A stretch of DNA of 26,769 nt from the NCBI GenBank assembly GCA_033837965.1, contig JAJLLM010000067.1, positions 1 through 26,769 on the forward strand, read 5' to 3'. Shown here in pieces: positions 14,096 through 23,664 of the stretch. The translations under genes and the position numbers were made by a program. The notes under the pieces are model-generated. The model saw only the letters and a list, made by a program, of their open reading frames with translations. It did not search any database and was not told where the DNA came from. Each line of letters begins with the position of its first letter. Positions within the stretch are counted from its first letter, which is position 1. The stretch comes from Pseudazoarcus pumilus_A. Its GTDB lineage: Bacteria > Pseudomonadota > Gammaproteobacteria > Burkholderiales > Rhodocyclaceae.

Positions 14096-14101
14096 AGTAT
14101 A
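14096..14101 (-). promoter_or_regulatory. candidate -10 of the tRNA-Ser transcript
   Basis: TATACT followed by a GC-rich discriminator (CCGCCGC), as is common for stable-RNA promoters, 23 bp past the rlmD stop. No good -35 is visible at 16-18 bp. If used, the primary transcript would run through all the tRNA-derived units before the functional tRNA. Confidence 0.4.
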
Positions 14102-14123
14102 TCGCGCCCAGCCCTGCTGCGCC

Positions 14124-15455
14124 TCAGGCCATGCGCTGGAAAAGTGCGATGGACTCGACGTGCGAGGTGTGCGGAAAAAGGTTGGCGATGCCGGCACCGC
14201 GCAGCAAGTAGCCCTTCTCGCGCACCAGCACCGCCGCATCACGCGCCAGCGTGGCGGGGTTGCAGGAGACGTAAACGATGCGGGGCGGCGCATCGTCTCC
14301 CAGCGCCTTGACGACGGCGATGGCGCCGTCGCGCGGGGGGTCGATCAGCATGCGGTCGAAACGCCCCAGCGCTGCGAAGCTGTCGGGCGTGACCTCGAAC
14401 AGGTTGGCGGCGTGGAATTCGGCGTTGGCCGCGAGACCGTTGGCGCGGGCGTTTGCGGCGGCGCGGGCGACCAACGTGTCGCTGCCTTCGATGCCCACCA
14501 CGCGGGCACCGCTGCGCGCAATCGGCAGGCTGAAGTTGCCCAGGCCACAGAACAGGTCGGCAATGCGCTCGCCCGGCTGCGGGGCCAACAACTGCATGGC
14601 ACGGCGCATCAGCAGCTGGTTGGTCTGCACATTCACCTGGGTGAAGTCGGTGGGCCGGAAATCGAGCTTCACGCCGAACTCCGGCAGGCTGTAGGACAGC
14701 CCCTGCGCTTCTTTCGGATGCAGTCTGCGGATGCTGTCAGGCCCCTTGGGCTGCAGCCAGACCTGTACGGCATGGGCATCGGCAAAGGCCACCAGACGCT
14801 TGATATCGGCTGCGGTGAGGGCTTCCAGGTGACGGAACACCAGCACGGTGACATCGTCGTCGCCCATGGCCAGTTCGATCTGCGGGATGCGGTCGGGAAT
14901 GGACAGGCCGCCGATCAGTTCATGCAGCGCCGGCAACAGGGAGGAGACGTGCGGCGGCAACACGTCACAGCCCGTCAGGTCTGCGATGTAGCTGCTCTTG
15001 CGCTCGCGGAAGCCGATCAGCATGCCGCCCTTGGCGGGCACGAAGCGCGCGCCGATGCGGGCACGAAAGCGGTAGCCCCAGCTCGGGCCGTGGATGGCAG
15101 AGTAGATGGTCTCAGCGCGCAGCTTGCCGATGTGCCACAGCGCGTCTTCGAGCACGCGCTGCTTCACCGCGGCCTGCGCGGTGGCATCCAGGTGCTGCAT
15201 GGAACAGCCACCGCAGGTGCCGAAGTGCGGGCAGCGCGGCGTCACGCGCAAGGCGCTGGGAGAAAGCACGCGCACCAGCTGACCCACCTCGTAGCTCGGG
15301 CGCTGGCGCTCCACCGCGTACTCGACCTCCTCGCCCGGCAGCGCGCCCTCGATGAAGACGGCCTTGCCGTCGACATGGGTGACGCCACGGCCTTCGTGGT
15401 CAAGCGATTCGATGGTGGCGACGGGCATGGCGGGTTCCGCGGTAAAGTCCGGCAT
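14124..15455 (-). CDS. rlmD: 23S rRNA (uracil1939-C5)-methyltransferase RlmD
   Basis: 443 residues. N-terminal TRAM domain (IESLDHEGRGVTHVDGKAVFIEGALPGE). Iron-sulfur cysteines are Cys75, Cys81, Cys84 (CPHFGTCGGC) and Cys163 (TGCDVLPP). The SAM domain has IADLFCGLGNFSLPIA, DPPRDG and the nucleophile in VSCNPATLARD (Cys398). These match RlmD/RumA, which makes m5U1939. ATG at 15455 is taken; an ATG at 15428 would give 434 residues, nearer the E. coli length. Neither has a clear ribosome site. Divergent from roxA with 51 bp between. Confidence 0.94.
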   Translation of the reverse strand: MPDFTAEPAMPVATIESLDHEGRGVTHVDGKAVFIEGALPGEEVEYAVERQRPSYEVGQLVRVLSPSALRVTPRCPHFGTCGGCSMQHLDATAQAAVKQRVLEDALWHIGKLRAETIYSAIHGPSWGYRFRARIGARFVPAKGGMLIGFRERKSSYIADLTGCDVLPPHVSSLLPALHELIGGLSIPDRIPQIELAMGDDDVTVLVFRHLEALTAADIKRLVAFADAHAVQVWLQPKGPDSIRRLHPKEAQGLSYSLPEFGVKLDFRPTDFTQVNVQTNQLLMRRAMQLLAPQPGERIADLFCGLGNFSLPIARSGARVVGIEGSDTLVARAAANARANGLAANAEFHAANLFEVTPDSFAALGRFDRMLIDPPRDGAIAVVKALGDDAPPRIVYVSCNPATLARDAAVLVREKGYLLRGAGIANLFPHTSHVESIALFQRMA

Positions 15456-15493
15456 TTTAACGGTGTGTAAGGACTCGCGCCGGAGCAATCGGC

Positions 15494-15506
15494 GATAATC
15501 GCGGCC
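15494..15506 (+). promoter_or_regulatory. roxA -10 next to the start codon
   Basis: GATAAT (15494-15499) is followed by CGCGGCC and then the ATG at 15507. Transcription would begin at or within a base or two of the AUG, suggesting a leaderless mRNA. No ribosome site precedes the ATG. The same architecture occurs at moxR. Confidence 0.45.
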
Positions 15507-16637
15507 ATGATGACCGAACTCCTCGGGGGCATCACGCCCCGCCAGTTCCTTGCGGAATACTGGCAAAAGAAACCGCTGCTGATCCGTCAGGCCATCCCCG
15601 GCTTCACCGGCGTGGTCGAACTCGACGACCTGTTCGAGCTGGCCTGCGACGAAGACGTGGAATCCCGCCTGATCCGCCACACCGATGCCGGCTGGCAGGT
15701 TTCGCGCGGTCCGCAGAAGCCGTCCGCACTGAAGGGCCGCAAGGCGCCGTGGACGGTGCTGGTGCAGGGCCTCAACCTGTGGGTGCGCGAGGCCGACGAG
15801 CTGCTGCACCGCTTCGACTTCATCCCGCAGGCACGGCTGGACGACCTGATGGTGAGCTACGCCACCGACGGCGGCGGCATCGGCGCGCACTTCGACAGCT
15901 ACGACGTGTTCCTGCTGCAGGGCTTCGGCCAGCGGCGCTGGCGCATCGGCGACCAGACCGAGCACAAGCTGGTGGAAGGTGCGCCACTCAAGCTGATCGC
16001 CGATTTCCGCCCCACCGAGGAATGGGTGCTGGAACCCGGCGACATGCTCTACCTGCCGCCGCGCTTTGCACACGAAGGCACAGCCATCGGCGAATGCACG
16101 ACCTACTCCATCGGCTTCCGCGCGCCGCAGGCACGCGAACTGGGCGCCGGTTTCCTGAGCTGGATGGCCGAGCGTGTCAGCCTGCCGGGCATGTACACCG
16201 ACCCCGATCTCACGCTGCAGGACAACTCCGCCGAACTCGGCGACACCATGGTGGATCGCGTCGCGGACATGCTCAACGGCATCCGCTGGAGCCGTGAGGA
16301 TGTAGCGGCCTTTCTGGGCGACTACCTGAGCGAGCCCAAGCCCTCGGTGTTCTTCGTGCCGCCGGACGAGCCGCTGTCACGCAAGCGCTTTGCCGCGGCG
16401 TTGGCGCAGCACGGCTTCATGCTCGACCCGGGCACACTGATGCTGTTCCGCGACGGGTGTTTCCATCTGAATGGTGAGCGACTCGACATCGGCAAGGCCG
16501 ATGCGACGCTGCTGGCCGGCCTCGCTCACGCCAGACGCCTGCCGCCGGACAGCACGCTGCCCGACGGTACGCTGGATCTGCTGTACCGGCTGTACTGCGA
16601 CGGCCTGGGCGCACCCGATCTGCCTGACGCGGACTGA
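15507..16637 (+). CDS. roxA: ribosomal protein uL16 arginine hydroxylase RoxA (YcfD-like)
   Basis: 376 residues, JmjC-type 2-oxoglutarate/Fe(II) oxygenase. The N-terminal segment FLAEYWQKKPLLIRQ is typical. The metal triad is His128 and Asp130 (AHFDSYDVFLLQ) and His189 (RFAHEG), with GQRRWRIG and LEPGDMLYLPP between. SIGFRAPQARELGAGF follows, then a dimerisation/winged-helix C-terminal region. It hydroxylates an arginine of ribosomal protein L16 at the peptidyl-transferase centre in E. coli. Starts MM; the first ATG (15507) is used. It ends at a shared terminator. Confidence 0.92.
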   Translation: MMTELLGGITPRQFLAEYWQKKPLLIRQAIPGFTGVVELDDLFELACDEDVESRLIRHTDAGWQVSRGPQKPSALKGRKAPWTVLVQGLNLWVREADELLHRFDFIPQARLDDLMVSYATDGGGIGAHFDSYDVFLLQGFGQRRWRIGDQTEHKLVEGAPLKLIADFRPTEEWVLEPGDMLYLPPRFAHEGTAIGECTTYSIGFRAPQARELGAGFLSWMAERVSLPGMYTDPDLTLQDNSAELGDTMVDRVADMLNGIRWSREDVAAFLGDYLSEPKPSVFFVPPDEPLSRKRFAAALAQHGFMLDPGTLMLFRDGCFHLNGERLDIGKADATLLAGLAHARRLPPDSTLPDGTLDLLYRLYCDGLGAPDLPDAD

Positions 16638-16646
16638 GCTCAGGTC

Positions 16647-16678
16647 AAAAAAACGGCGCCCCGCGGGGCGCCGTTTTT
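16647..16678. terminator. bidirectional rho-independent terminator roxA / bamC
   Basis: CGGCGCCCC (16654-16662) and GGGGCGCCG (16665-16673) form a 9-bp stem with a 2-nt gap, flanked by seven A (16647-16653) and five T (16674-16678). It serves roxA on the plus strand and bamC on the minus strand. Confidence 0.92.
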
Positions 16679-16697
16679 CATTGCGCGTACGGCCAAC

Positions 16698-17840
16698 TCA
16701 GCGCAGTTGCTCCTGCAGCAGCGTGAGGATATTGCGCGCGATGGTGCCGGACTCGGCGCCACCTTCGCGCGACAGCACGGTGACACGCGAGGTGGCACTG
16801 TCGCCCTCGACCAGGATGCGATATTCCGAACCCGCCTCGGCCGGCTTGGAGCGCGAGAACAGGCGGCTGAAGAAGCCCTGCTGGTTGGCCTTCTTGTTGC
16901 GTGCTTCCTCGTCCGGATCGATGTAGCGCACGAAGTAGAGGCCTTGCGAGCGATCACGGTCTTCGACGGTGAAGCCGACGCGGTCGAGCGCCAGGCCGAC
17001 ACGACGCCAGGCGCGGTCGAAGGATTCGTCCATGGCCAGACCCATGCGGCCGTCGGGCAAGCCCAGGGTAGCGCGCGGCGCGGCCGGCTCAGCCTGCAAC
17101 TCGGCGGCAACGCGGGTTTCCTCAGCGCCCAGATAGACCATCAGGCGGCGCAGCATCTCGACCTCAAGCTCGGGGTCGGGATCACGCGGCTGCCATACGG
17201 TGCTGTCCTGGTTGGAGCTGGAATACACCTCTTCAGCACCACGATGGCTGATGAAGATCTCGACCGTGCCTTCCTCCTGCCCTTTCTCCAGACGGGTGCG
17301 GAACTTGTCGCGCATGCCGGTCGAGAACAGGCTGTCGAAGATGCTGCCGAGGAAGCGGCGCACGAAGTCCTGCGGGATTTGCGCACGGTCTTCCGCCCAG
17401 TCGGTTTCCATGATGCCGATGGACGGCTGGTCGACGTTGAGGATGAAGCCGAGCTCGTTCCAGAACTCGCGAATCTGCGGCCACAGGTCGTCTGCATTGC
17501 CGCGGATCACCAGCCAGCGCTCGGATCCGGCGCGCTCGATGCGCATGTTGTCGATGGGCGCCAGCACTTCGTCGGAACCCTTCACGGCCGCCGCCTCGCG
17601 GTCACCCTGATAGGCCGAATAGGTGGCAATGCCGCGCGGCGACACGTCGGGCACCGCAAAACGGTCGTCACGCGAGGGCGCGGTGAGATCGGGCGGGACT
17701 TCGAGCGTATTGCCGACCGGGCGCGCACTCTTGTAGTCGATCTTCTTGCCTTCGAGCAGACCGCTGCTGGTGGAGGAGCATGCGGTAAGCGTAACCAGCA
17801 GCGCCGCAATCGATACCGTGCCGAGAAGCTTTGCGTTCAT
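16698..17840 (-). CDS. bamC: outer-membrane assembly lipoprotein BamC
   Basis: 380 residues. Lipoprotein signal MNAKLLGTVSIAALLVTLTAC with lipobox cysteine at 21. A flexible BamD-binding segment follows (LEVPPDLTAPSRDDRFAVP), then two helix-grip domains (~95-215 and ~260-380). It belongs to the Bam complex that inserts beta-barrel proteins into the outer membrane. The start at 17840 is chosen because it gives a proper lipoprotein signal; the frame is open further upstream. It follows dapA by 22 bp, the same dapA-nlpB order as in E. coli. Confidence 0.92.
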   Translation of the reverse strand: MNAKLLGTVSIAALLVTLTACSSTSSGLLEGKKIDYKSARPVGNTLEVPPDLTAPSRDDRFAVPDVSPRGIATYSAYQGDREAAAVKGSDEVLAPIDNMRIERAGSERWLVIRGNADDLWPQIREFWNELGFILNVDQPSIGIMETDWAEDRAQIPQDFVRRFLGSIFDSLFSTGMRDKFRTRLEKGQEEGTVEIFISHRGAEEVYSSSNQDSTVWQPRDPDPELEVEMLRRLMVYLGAEETRVAAELQAEPAAPRATLGLPDGRMGLAMDESFDRAWRRVGLALDRVGFTVEDRDRSQGLYFVRYIDPDEEARNKKANQQGFFSRLFSRSKPAEAGSEYRILVEGDSATSRVTVLSREGGAESGTIARNILTLLQEQLR

Positions 17841-17862
17841 GAGCCTGAGGAGTCCTCGCGTG

Positions 17863-18741
17863 TCAGAGCTTGATTCCGGCGCGGCGCAGGGATTCGCGCA
17901 CACGCTCATGGAATGCTTCGGAAAGCGGCGTGAGCGGAAGGCGGACACCGCCTTCGATCAGCCCCATCTGCTGCACGGCCCACTTTACCGGGATCGGATT
18001 GGCCTCGCAGAACAGGTTGCGATGCAACCACAACAACTTCCTGTTGATGTCGCGGGTGGTCGCGGCGTCGCCGGCCAGACCCGCCACGCACATCTCGTGC
18101 ATCAATCGCGGCGCGACGTTGGCCGTCACCGAGATGGCGCCATGACCACCGAGCAGCATGAAGGCCGCGGTGGTCATGTCATCGCCGGTGTACAGCGCAA
18201 AATCGGCCGGCGCGCGCTCGATCAGGTCGCAGGCGCGATCAATGCTGCCGGTGGCGTCCTTGATGCCGATGATGTTGGGGATTTCGGCCAGGCGCAGCGT
18301 GGTGTCGTTGGCCATGTCGGCCACCGTGCGACCCGGCACGTTGTACAGCACCATCGGCAGCGCAACCTTCTCGGCAATGCTGCGGAAGTGGCGGTACAGC
18401 CCTTCCTGCGTCGGCTTGTTGTAATAGGGCACGACCGACAGGTGCGCCTGCGCGCCGACCTTTTCGGCGTACTGCGCCAGTTCGATGGCTTCGGCGGTGG
18501 AATTGGCGCCGGTACCGGCAATCACCGGCACGCGCCCGGCGGCATGCTCGACGGCCACGCGGATGAGCTCGCAGTGCTCGTCCATGTCGACGGTGGGCGA
18601 CTCGCCGGAGGTGCCGACGATGACGATGCCGTCGGTGCCCTGCTCCACATGCCAGTCGATGAGGGAACGCAGCCGCTCGAAGTCGAGGCGACCGTCCTCG
18701 TGCATGGGGGTAACGATGGCAACCAGGGAACCGGTAATCAT
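17863..18741 (-). CDS. dapA: 4-hydroxy-tetrahydrodipicolinate synthase DapA
   Basis: 292 residues, TIM-barrel class I aldolase that condenses pyruvate and aspartate-semialdehyde in lysine and diaminopimelate synthesis (cytoplasm). The Schiff-base lysine is Lys161 (IGIKDATGS). The catalytic tyrosines are Tyr133 (VLYNVPGR) and Tyr107 (PYYNKP), and Thr44 lies in GTSGES, where the usual second Thr is Ser45. Arg138 is present. Length equals the E. coli enzyme. Upstream, TAGAAT (18774-18779, minus) is a reasonable -10 giving a ~26-nt leader. Followed by bamC. Confidence 0.97.
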   Translation of the reverse strand: MITGSLVAIVTPMHEDGRLDFERLRSLIDWHVEQGTDGIVIVGTSGESPTVDMDEHCELIRVAVEHAAGRVPVIAGTGANSTAEAIELAQYAEKVGAQAHLSVVPYYNKPTQEGLYRHFRSIAEKVALPMVLYNVPGRTVADMANDTTLRLAEIPNIIGIKDATGSIDRACDLIERAPADFALYTGDDMTTAAFMLLGGHGAISVTANVAPRLMHEMCVAGLAGDAATTRDINRKLLWLHRNLFCEANPIPVKWAVQQMGLIEGGVRLPLTPLSEAFHERVRESLRRAGIKL

Positions 18742-18773
18742 GGGGCGGGCGCTAGGCGTGGATCAAAGTCGCG

Positions 18774-18779
18774 ATTCTA
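18774..18779 (-). promoter_or_regulatory. dapA-bamC promoter -10
   Basis: TAGAAT followed by CGCGAC, 32 bp before the dapA ATG. The -35 region (CTGGCC) is poor. It sits between the HDAC-like gene stop and dapA, the only free space for this promoter. Confidence 0.45.
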
Positions 18780-18826
18780 CCTGAAGCCGGCCGCACGGCC
18801 AGTCCTGCCTGTGGACTTTGCAACGG

Positions 18827-19750
18827 TCACAGATCGGCCAGCGCACGCACATGGGCGACCGCGGCCCGGCCGAGGGCCGAGAGGGCGTAGCCGCCTTCGA
18901 GCATCGACACGATGCGCCCGCGGCATTGCCGCTCGGCAAAGCGGCGCAGCTCGCCGGTCACCCAGGCGTAGTCGTCCTCGACCAGTCCGCAGGACGCCAT
19001 GTCATCTTCGTAATGCGCATCGAAGCCGGCCGAGATGAACAGCATCTCCGGCGCGAAGGCCTGCAGCGCCGGCAGCCAGCGGGTTGTGACCACCTCGCGG
19101 AAGTCCGCGCCACGCAGGCCGGCCTTCACCGGCACGTTGGCCCAGTGTGCCGGTACGTCCTCGGTGCCGCTGTAGGGGTAGAACGGGTGCTGGAAGATGC
19201 TGGCCATCATGGCGCGCGGTTCGGCTTGCAGGATGTCTTCCGTGCCGTTGCCGTGATGCACGTCGAAATCCACCACCGCCACACGCTGCAGGCCGTGCGC
19301 TTCCAGCGCGTGCAGCGCGGCAATGGCCACATTGTTGAGCAGACAGAAGCCCATCGCTTTGGCGCGGCCGGCGTGATGACCGGGCGGACGCACGGCACAG
19401 AAAGCGTTGTCGGCCTGCCCCGAGATGACCAGATCTGTCGCCAGCACCCCCGCACCGGCAGCATGCAGCGCCGCATCGAGCGTGCGCGGATTCATTGCGG
19501 TGTCGGGGTCGAGGTGATGCGTGCCGTACTCCGGCACGCTGTCACGCAGATGCTGCAGATAGACCGGATCGTGCGCGCGCAGGATGTGCTCGTCGGTGGC
19601 CGGCGGGGCATCATGGAAATCAAGATAGGCGTCGATGCCGGAGGCGATCAGGCGGTCGTTGATGGCGCACAGCCGCGCCGGGCATTCCGGGTGGTGCGCG
19701 CCCATGTCGTGCAGCGAGCAGTCCGCGTGGGTGATGAAGGCTGTCGCCAT
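18827..19750 (-). CDS. histone deacetylase-like amidohydrolase (class II type)
   Basis: 307 residues, arginase/deacetylase fold. Zinc and charge-relay motifs are all present: RPPGHHAG (tandem His), GFCLLNNVAIAA, VVDFDVHHGNGT (Asp and His ligands), ISAGFDAH (third Asp ligand) and LEGGY with the transition-state-type tyrosine. Bacterial members act on acetylated polyamines, acetoin-related or small acetylamides, or protein lysines; the substrate cannot be read here. Start 19750 has CAGGAG at good spacing. Divergent from moxR, with overlapping promoter elements. Confidence 0.9.
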   Translation of the reverse strand: MATAFITHADCSLHDMGAHHPECPARLCAINDRLIASGIDAYLDFHDAPPATDEHILRAHDPVYLQHLRDSVPEYGTHHLDPDTAMNPRTLDAALHAAGAGVLATDLVISGQADNAFCAVRPPGHHAGRAKAMGFCLLNNVAIAALHALEAHGLQRVAVVDFDVHHGNGTEDILQAEPRAMMASIFQHPFYPYSGTEDVPAHWANVPVKAGLRGADFREVVTTRWLPALQAFAPEMLFISAGFDAHYEDDMASCGLVEDDYAWVTGELRRFAERQCRGRIVSMLEGGYALSALGRAAVAHVRALADL

Positions 19751-19773
19751 GCGCGCCGCTCCTGAACCGTTTG

Positions 19774-19800
19774 AGACCTGAGGTGGTCTATTATCGCGCC
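19774..19800. promoter_or_regulatory. overlapping divergent promoters and dyad, HDAC-like / moxR
   Basis: TATTAT (19789-19794, plus) and GATAAT (19790-19795, minus) are near-coincident -10 candidates, so the two genes could compete for polymerase. A dyad AGACC-6 nt-GGTCT (19774-19789) adjoins them. The plus-strand start is 6 nt after its -10, implying little or no leader for moxR. Confidence 0.4.
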
Positions 19801-20735
<935 letters not shown>

Positions 20736-20739
<4 letters not shown>

Positions 20740-21707
20740 ACCTCGTCGAGCGTCTCGAAGCCATTCCCGACCGCGCCGCCGCGTGGCTCGGCAGACGCGG
20801 CCCCACCAAGCTGCCGATGCAACTGACGCAGGGGCGCATCTACATCCTGCCTTCAGGGGCAGGCATGGCCTTCGGCATGGCGCTGATCGTGCTGCTGATC
20901 GGCGCGATCAATTACGGTCTGAGTCTGGGCTACGGGCTGGTCTTCCTGCTCGTCGGCGCAGCCCTGTCGGCCACCGTGCAGTCCTTTCGCAATCTGCTCG
21001 GTCTCAACATCACACGCCTGCGCATCGACCCGGTGTTCGCCGGCGAACCCGCCACCCTGCAGATTCTCCTCGAGAACCCCACGTCGCTGCGCCGCCCCGC
21101 GCTGCGCCTGCGCTGCGGCACCGCCGAAAGCCTCGCCACACTGGAGGCGGTCAGCTCCGCCGACATCGACATCCCCCTGCCGACAACGCAACGCGGCTGG
21201 ATGCCCGTCCCGGCCATTCGTATCGGCACACGCTGGCCGCTCGGACTGGTGCGTGCCTGGAGCCTGCTGCGACCGGATCTGAACTGTCTGGTGTATCCGG
21301 CCCCCGAAGCCGGAGCGCCGCCATTGCCACAGGGCAACAGCCGCGAGACGGCAGGCCGGCTCACCCGCTTCAGCGGAGACGATGACTTTGCCGGCCTGCG
21401 GCCGCACCGCCTCACCGACTCGCCCCGGCATGTCGCATGGAAGGCTGCCGCCTCCGGCGGCCCGCTGCTCACCAAGGAATTCGCCGCGCAGCAGGGCACC
21501 AGCCTCTTACTCGACTGGCACTCCCTGCACGGACTCGGCGACGACGCCCGCGCAGCTCGCCTGACCGCCTGGGTGCTGGCGGCGGAGGGGCTCGGCATGC
21601 GCTACGCCCTGCGTACTCCGGAAGGGCTTCTCGACGCCGCCTCAGGCCCACAGCACCTGCGCACCTGTCTGGCCCGCCTCGCACTGGCCCGCAGTCGCCA
21701 TGCTTAA
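20736..21707 (+). CDS. DUF58 domain membrane protein
   Basis: 323 residues. Two adjacent membrane helices (~42-80, GMALIVLLIGAINYG and LVFLLVGAALSATV) are followed by a periplasm- or cytosol-facing beta region. The DUF58 core follows (FAGLRPHRLTDSPRHVAWKA, ~225-245), then LLTKEF and a VWA-like C-terminal part. Partner of MoxR in most bacteria. The ATG overlaps the moxR stop by 4 bp, and its own stop overlaps the next gene by 8 bp, so the genes are translationally coupled. Confidence 0.9.
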
Positions 21708-23664
21708 CCCTGACACGCGACCAGCTGCGCGGTGGGCACTGGCCACTGCGGTGATCACGACCGCTCCACACATGGCGTACCTGCCGCCGTGGGTATCGGC
21801 CTGCTGTATCGCACTGTTGGGCTGGCAGGCCCTGCGCTGCTGGCGCGGCGACATCGTCAGCGGACGCCTGCTGCGGCTGCTCGTCCTGCTGCTGGCCGCC
21901 GCCATCGCGGGAGGCATTCGGCTGCAGTTCGGCTACTTTCTCGGCAAGGATCCGGGCATTGCGCTACTCGCCGCGCTGCTGTGCCTGAAGCTGCTCGAGG
22001 GCAGCTCCAGCCGCGACCTGCGCGCCGCCATGCTGCTGGCGCTGTTCCTGCAACTGAGTCTGTTCTTCAACGACCAGACCCTGCCGGTGGCGGCCCTCGC
22101 ACTGGGCGGCGCACTCTGCACGCTGGCCACCCTCGTTGCCCTCGAAGATCCTGCCGCACGACCGCTCTCCGCCCTGCGCAGCAGCGGCCTGTTGATGCTG
22201 CAGGCGCTGCCCTTCCTGGTCGTGCTGTTCATGCTCTTCCCTCGCCTGCCGGGACCGTTGTGGGGACTGCCGGCAAACGCCCAAAGCGGCGTCACGGGAC
22301 TGTCGGACTTCATGGCACCGGGTTCCATTTCGCAACTCATCGAGTCCGACGAGATCGCGCTGCGCGCAGAGTTTGCCGGCGAGTTGCCGCCACCGTCACA
22401 GCGCTACTGGCGCGGCCCTGTACTCTCCGAGTTCGACGGCCGGGTGTGGAGTGTGCGCGAAACACTGGCCAGCAGAAGCCCGCCGTATGCCGTGCGCGGC
22501 TCACGCTACGACTACGTGAGTACGGTTGAACCGCACAATCAGCGCCTCTTGCTGGCACTCGACTTTCCCGGCACGACGGCACAGTCCGGAATCAGTCACG
22601 CCAGCGACCTGCGGCTACTGGCGGACCGGCCTGTGACACGACGCACACGCATGGTGCTGAGTGCCTACCCCGAGACGCCGGTAGGACTGAATGACCCCGC
22701 TTTCGAACTCGCCAACGCACGCCAGTTGCCGCCGCAGTCGAGCCCACGAACACGCGCCCTGATGGCCCAGCTCTCCGCCAATGCAGGCGATGCCCAGACC
22801 ATCGTTGATCGTGCCCTGCTGTTCCTGCGCGACCAGAACCTGACCTACACACTGTCGCCGCCGTTGCTCGGCGACGAACCGGTGGACGAATTCCTCTTCG
22901 ACACCGGACTCGGCTTCTGCGAGCACTTCAGCTCCGCCTTCGCCGTCATGATGCGCGCGGCCGGCATTCCGGCGCGCGTCGTCACGGGCTATCAGGGAGG
23001 CACCATCAATCGCTTCGACGGCACGATGGTCATCCGGCAGTCCGATGCACATGCCTGGGTCGAGGTCTGGATCGAGGATCGCGGATGGCTGCGCGTCGAC
23101 CCGACCGCACTGGCCGCCCCGGACCGCATCGAACGCGGGCTGTCGAACGCACTGCCGGACAGCGACACGCGCCCCTTCATGATGCGCAGCGGTGTCGTCG
23201 CTCAGGTAATGCGTGACATGCGGGATCGCTGGGAGGCCCTTGCCAACGCCTGGGACATCAATGTCATCGGTTTCAATCAGCAGCGTCAGCGTGACCTGCT
23301 GTCACACCTGGGGCTGGATGGCGCCGAACTGCGCACTCTGCTGCTGACGCTGGTCGGGACCATATCCCTGCTGCTTGCGGCCCTGCTGGCGTGGGCGCTC
23401 CACCGGCGTCCGCAGGGCGACGCACTGGACCGCATGTGGCACCGCTTCTGCAAGCGCATGGCGCGCCACGGACTGGCCCGTTTGCCATCCGAAGGCCCCA
23501 TCGATTACGCTGAACGCATCGCACGGGAAAGCCCGCCAAATGCGGCGCGCGTGCGCGCCATCGCCCGCAGTTACGCGCGCTTGCGCTACGGTGCGGCCGC
23601 TGCCGACACCCCCGCCCGAACCCGTGAACTGGCCCACCGCATCCGGGAGTTTTCTCCGCAATGA
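21700..23664 (+). CDS. tgpA: TgpA-type transglutaminase-like membrane protein
   Basis: 654 residues. About six N-terminal membrane helices (~12-185, DUF3488), a periplasmic transglutaminase core with catalytic Cys407 (GLGFCEHFSSAF), His451 (DAHAWVEVW) and Asp467 (VDPTA), one further helix (~545-570) and a C-terminal DUF4129-like cytoplasmic tail. Same architecture and length as Pseudomonas aeruginosa TgpA, an essential envelope protein whose substrate is unsettled. Coupled by overlap to DUF58 before and mltB after. Confidence 0.92.
   Translation: MLNPDTRPAARWALATAVITTAPHMAYLPPWVSACCIALLGWQALRCWRGDIVSGRLLRLLVLLLAAAIAGGIRLQFGYFLGKDPGIALLAALLCLKLLEGSSSRDLRAAMLLALFLQLSLFFNDQTLPVAALALGGALCTLATLVALEDPAARPLSALRSSGLLMLQALPFLVVLFMLFPRLPGPLWGLPANAQSGVTGLSDFMAPGSISQLIESDEIALRAEFAGELPPPSQRYWRGPVLSEFDGRVWSVRETLASRSPPYAVRGSRYDYVSTVEPHNQRLLLALDFPGTTAQSGISHASDLRLLADRPVTRRTRMVLSAYPETPVGLNDPAFELANARQLPPQSSPRTRALMAQLSANAGDAQTIVDRALLFLRDQNLTYTLSPPLLGDEPVDEFLFDTGLGFCEHFSSAFAVMMRAAGIPARVVTGYQGGTINRFDGTMVIRQSDAHAWVEVWIEDRGWLRVDPTALAAPDRIERGLSNALPDSDTRPFMMRSGVVAQVMRDMRDRWEALANAWDINVIGFNQQRQRDLLSHLGLDGAELRTLLLTLVGTISLLLAALLAWALHRRPQGDALDRMWHRFCKRMARHGLARLPSEGPIDYAERIARESPPNAARVRAIARSYARLRYGAAAADTPARTRELAHRIREFSPQ

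Noticed and set aside
13728..15470. 580-codon plus-strand frame covering the tRNA repeats and rlmD
   Set aside because: It reads through the tRNA gene and antisense to rlmD; repeated peptide blocks only mirror the 96-bp repeat.
15456..16073. N-terminal extension of rlmD across the roxA region
   Set aside because: The frame is open but antisense to roxA; RlmD similarity begins at the TRAM domain after 15455.
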